From Nitrospirota bacterium (lineage in GTDB: Bacteria; Nitrospirota; Nitrospiria; Nitrospirales; UBA8639), in contig JAQBUF010000002.1 in NCBI GenBank assembly GCA_027623995.1, forward strand, positions 24,714 to 88,713: a stretch of 64,000 nt of DNA. Direction: 5' to 3'. A program made the translations under genes and the position numbers. Under the pieces are notes generated by a model. The model had not been told where the DNA came from and made no database searches. It saw only the letters and a list, made by a program, of their open reading frames with translations. Shown piece by piece: positions 63,382-64,000 of the stretch; the first letter of the stretch is position 1, and every line of letters starts with the position of its first letter.

Positions 63382-64000
63382 CTAGTAGTCTGACAAGGGA
63401 CCCCCACCGCGGACACACCAGACGAAGAGGGCGCTCGCCTTATTGCCGGCGCTCACGTTGCCATTGCTGAAGCTCACGCGCCACGCATCCGCGGGAGTCT
63501 CAACATTCGTCGCCGCCGACCAATAGCTGCCCGACTGGACGTTGCTAAACGGATGGCCAGCCGGCAGATCGGGACCACCAGCCGGATTTCCAGGAACTAC
63601 CAGACTCGTCAGCTCGTGGATCGACGGCAAGCGCCAGCCCATCTGCCCGCCGGTCCCGCGCCGGATGCACTGAAAGCGCGCTGACGACCACGTCTCCGTG
63701 GTCGTCAGCGGGGACTGCTCCCACGTTAGGCCGGTATTTTTATCCAAGACGCCCTCACCCGCGGGAGTCCCCCGCAGTGGGCAGGACCCGCACAAACCGC
63801 TCCGCCGCCGGCAGGTTCTGATCCCACCGCAGCGTGTGATTGCCCTCCGCGCCCACGCCCCCCCCCGTTGGCAGATTGTCCACGGTCGTCTGTAACGTCG
63901 TGAGCTGGTCTTTGACCATGTCGGTTTGATCCTTGAGCATGTTCAGCTTGCCGTCCAGCTCCTCATGATCCTGCTGTAAGTCCTTCGTGCTCACATGGTT
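63382..64000 (-). pseudogene. DGR target protein (C-type lectin / DUF1566 fold), frameshifted, 5' end outside window
   Basis: The 5' part (64000 to ~63770) encodes a coiled coil (QQDHEELDGKLNMLKDQTD) and then NHTLRWDQNLPAAERFVRVLP. The 3' part, in another frame, continues GTPAGEGVLDKNTGLTWEQSPLTTTETW, GWRLPSIHELTSLV, GHPFSNVQSGSYWSA and a C-terminal VWCVRGG. Removing one G from a five-G run (63769-63773) would join both into one protein. The fold matches the formylglycine-enzyme-like lectin domain used by DGR targets. Either a real frameshift or a base error in the homopolymer. Confidence 0.78.
63409..63528 (-). other. Probable DGR variable region (VR)
   Basis: Codes for SYWSAATN...ADAWRVSFSNGNV...SAGNKASALFVWCVR. 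The positions that are Asn in typical template-derived sequences here read AGC, GCC, GGC, CTC and TTC besides AAC/AAT, i.e. NNC/NNT codons, as expected when adenines of AAC codons are randomised. Ends at the conserved WCVR, where homology to the template normally begins. Confidence 0.72.

Overview
The window (64 kb, moderate GC) looks like chromosomal DNA of a Nitrospira-type bacterium (Nitrospirota). This is inferred from three things: a large complex I operon carrying two nuoM genes, the kind of intergenic palindromic repeats, and the gene content (lone NuoF plus ferredoxin, egt genes, a NaChBac-type channel). No rRNA or other marker gene is present to prove the assignment. The sodium-channel-like gene and the GC content would fit a marine relative, but that is a guess.

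Layout. 1-9.6 kb: 3' part of metF, a CheY-like regulator, two small hypothetical genes, glnS, a ROK sugar kinase, a large AsmA/DUF748 protein and purU. 9.7-12.7 kb: cspA, tRNA-Gln and gltX, bracketed by two inverted copies of a ~300-bp MITE-like element. 12.9-26.7 kb: tRNA-Ala, an ABC-F ATPase, rarA, an alpha/beta hydrolase, then a minus-strand group nuoF - 2Fe-2S ferredoxin - PTPS - folE, then purE, mdh, and a giant VWA protein that also carries an HEVGH motif. 26.7-31 kb: an S9 peptidase, a coiled-coil protein and a secreted protein with three repeated domains. 31-39.6 kb: a bidirectional ergothioneine locus. egtB, a fused S-A-A' ECF transporter and ecfT are on the minus strand; an osmoprotectant-type ABC ATPase, a fused binding-protein/permease, egtD and an egtE-like gene are on the plus strand. 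39.7-46.3 kb: a voltage-gated channel, a CBS protein, ftcD, dsrE2-tusA, small hypothetical genes, and an outer-membrane-type gene broken by one stop codon. 46.5-62.3 kb: complex I on the minus strand, nuoABCD-G-IJKL-M-M-N, without nuoE, nuoF or nuoH. A MNT/HEPN toxin-antitoxin pair sits directly behind nuoN, followed by a second, displaced copy of the nuoN 3' end. 62.5-64 kb: the remains of a diversity-generating retroelement (DGR): a frameshifted C-type-lectin-fold target with a typical variable region, a shortened avd gene and no reverse transcriptase.

How it fits together. The nuo genes would make a complex I with an additional antiporter-like subunit; in a nitrite oxidiser it would probably run in reverse to make NADH (inference). 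NuoF lies about 41 kb away beside a ferredoxin. The egt locus supplies the methyltransferase, the C-S bond-forming enzyme and a PLP lyase candidate for ergothioneine, plus two transporters.

The intergenic spaces hold at least four families of palindromic repeats. The most striking is built from CGTNNNN heptads closing on a CGTAAAA-like turn; it occurs seven times, four of them inside the nuo operon. Nearly every long gap in that operon is filled by one repeat or another.
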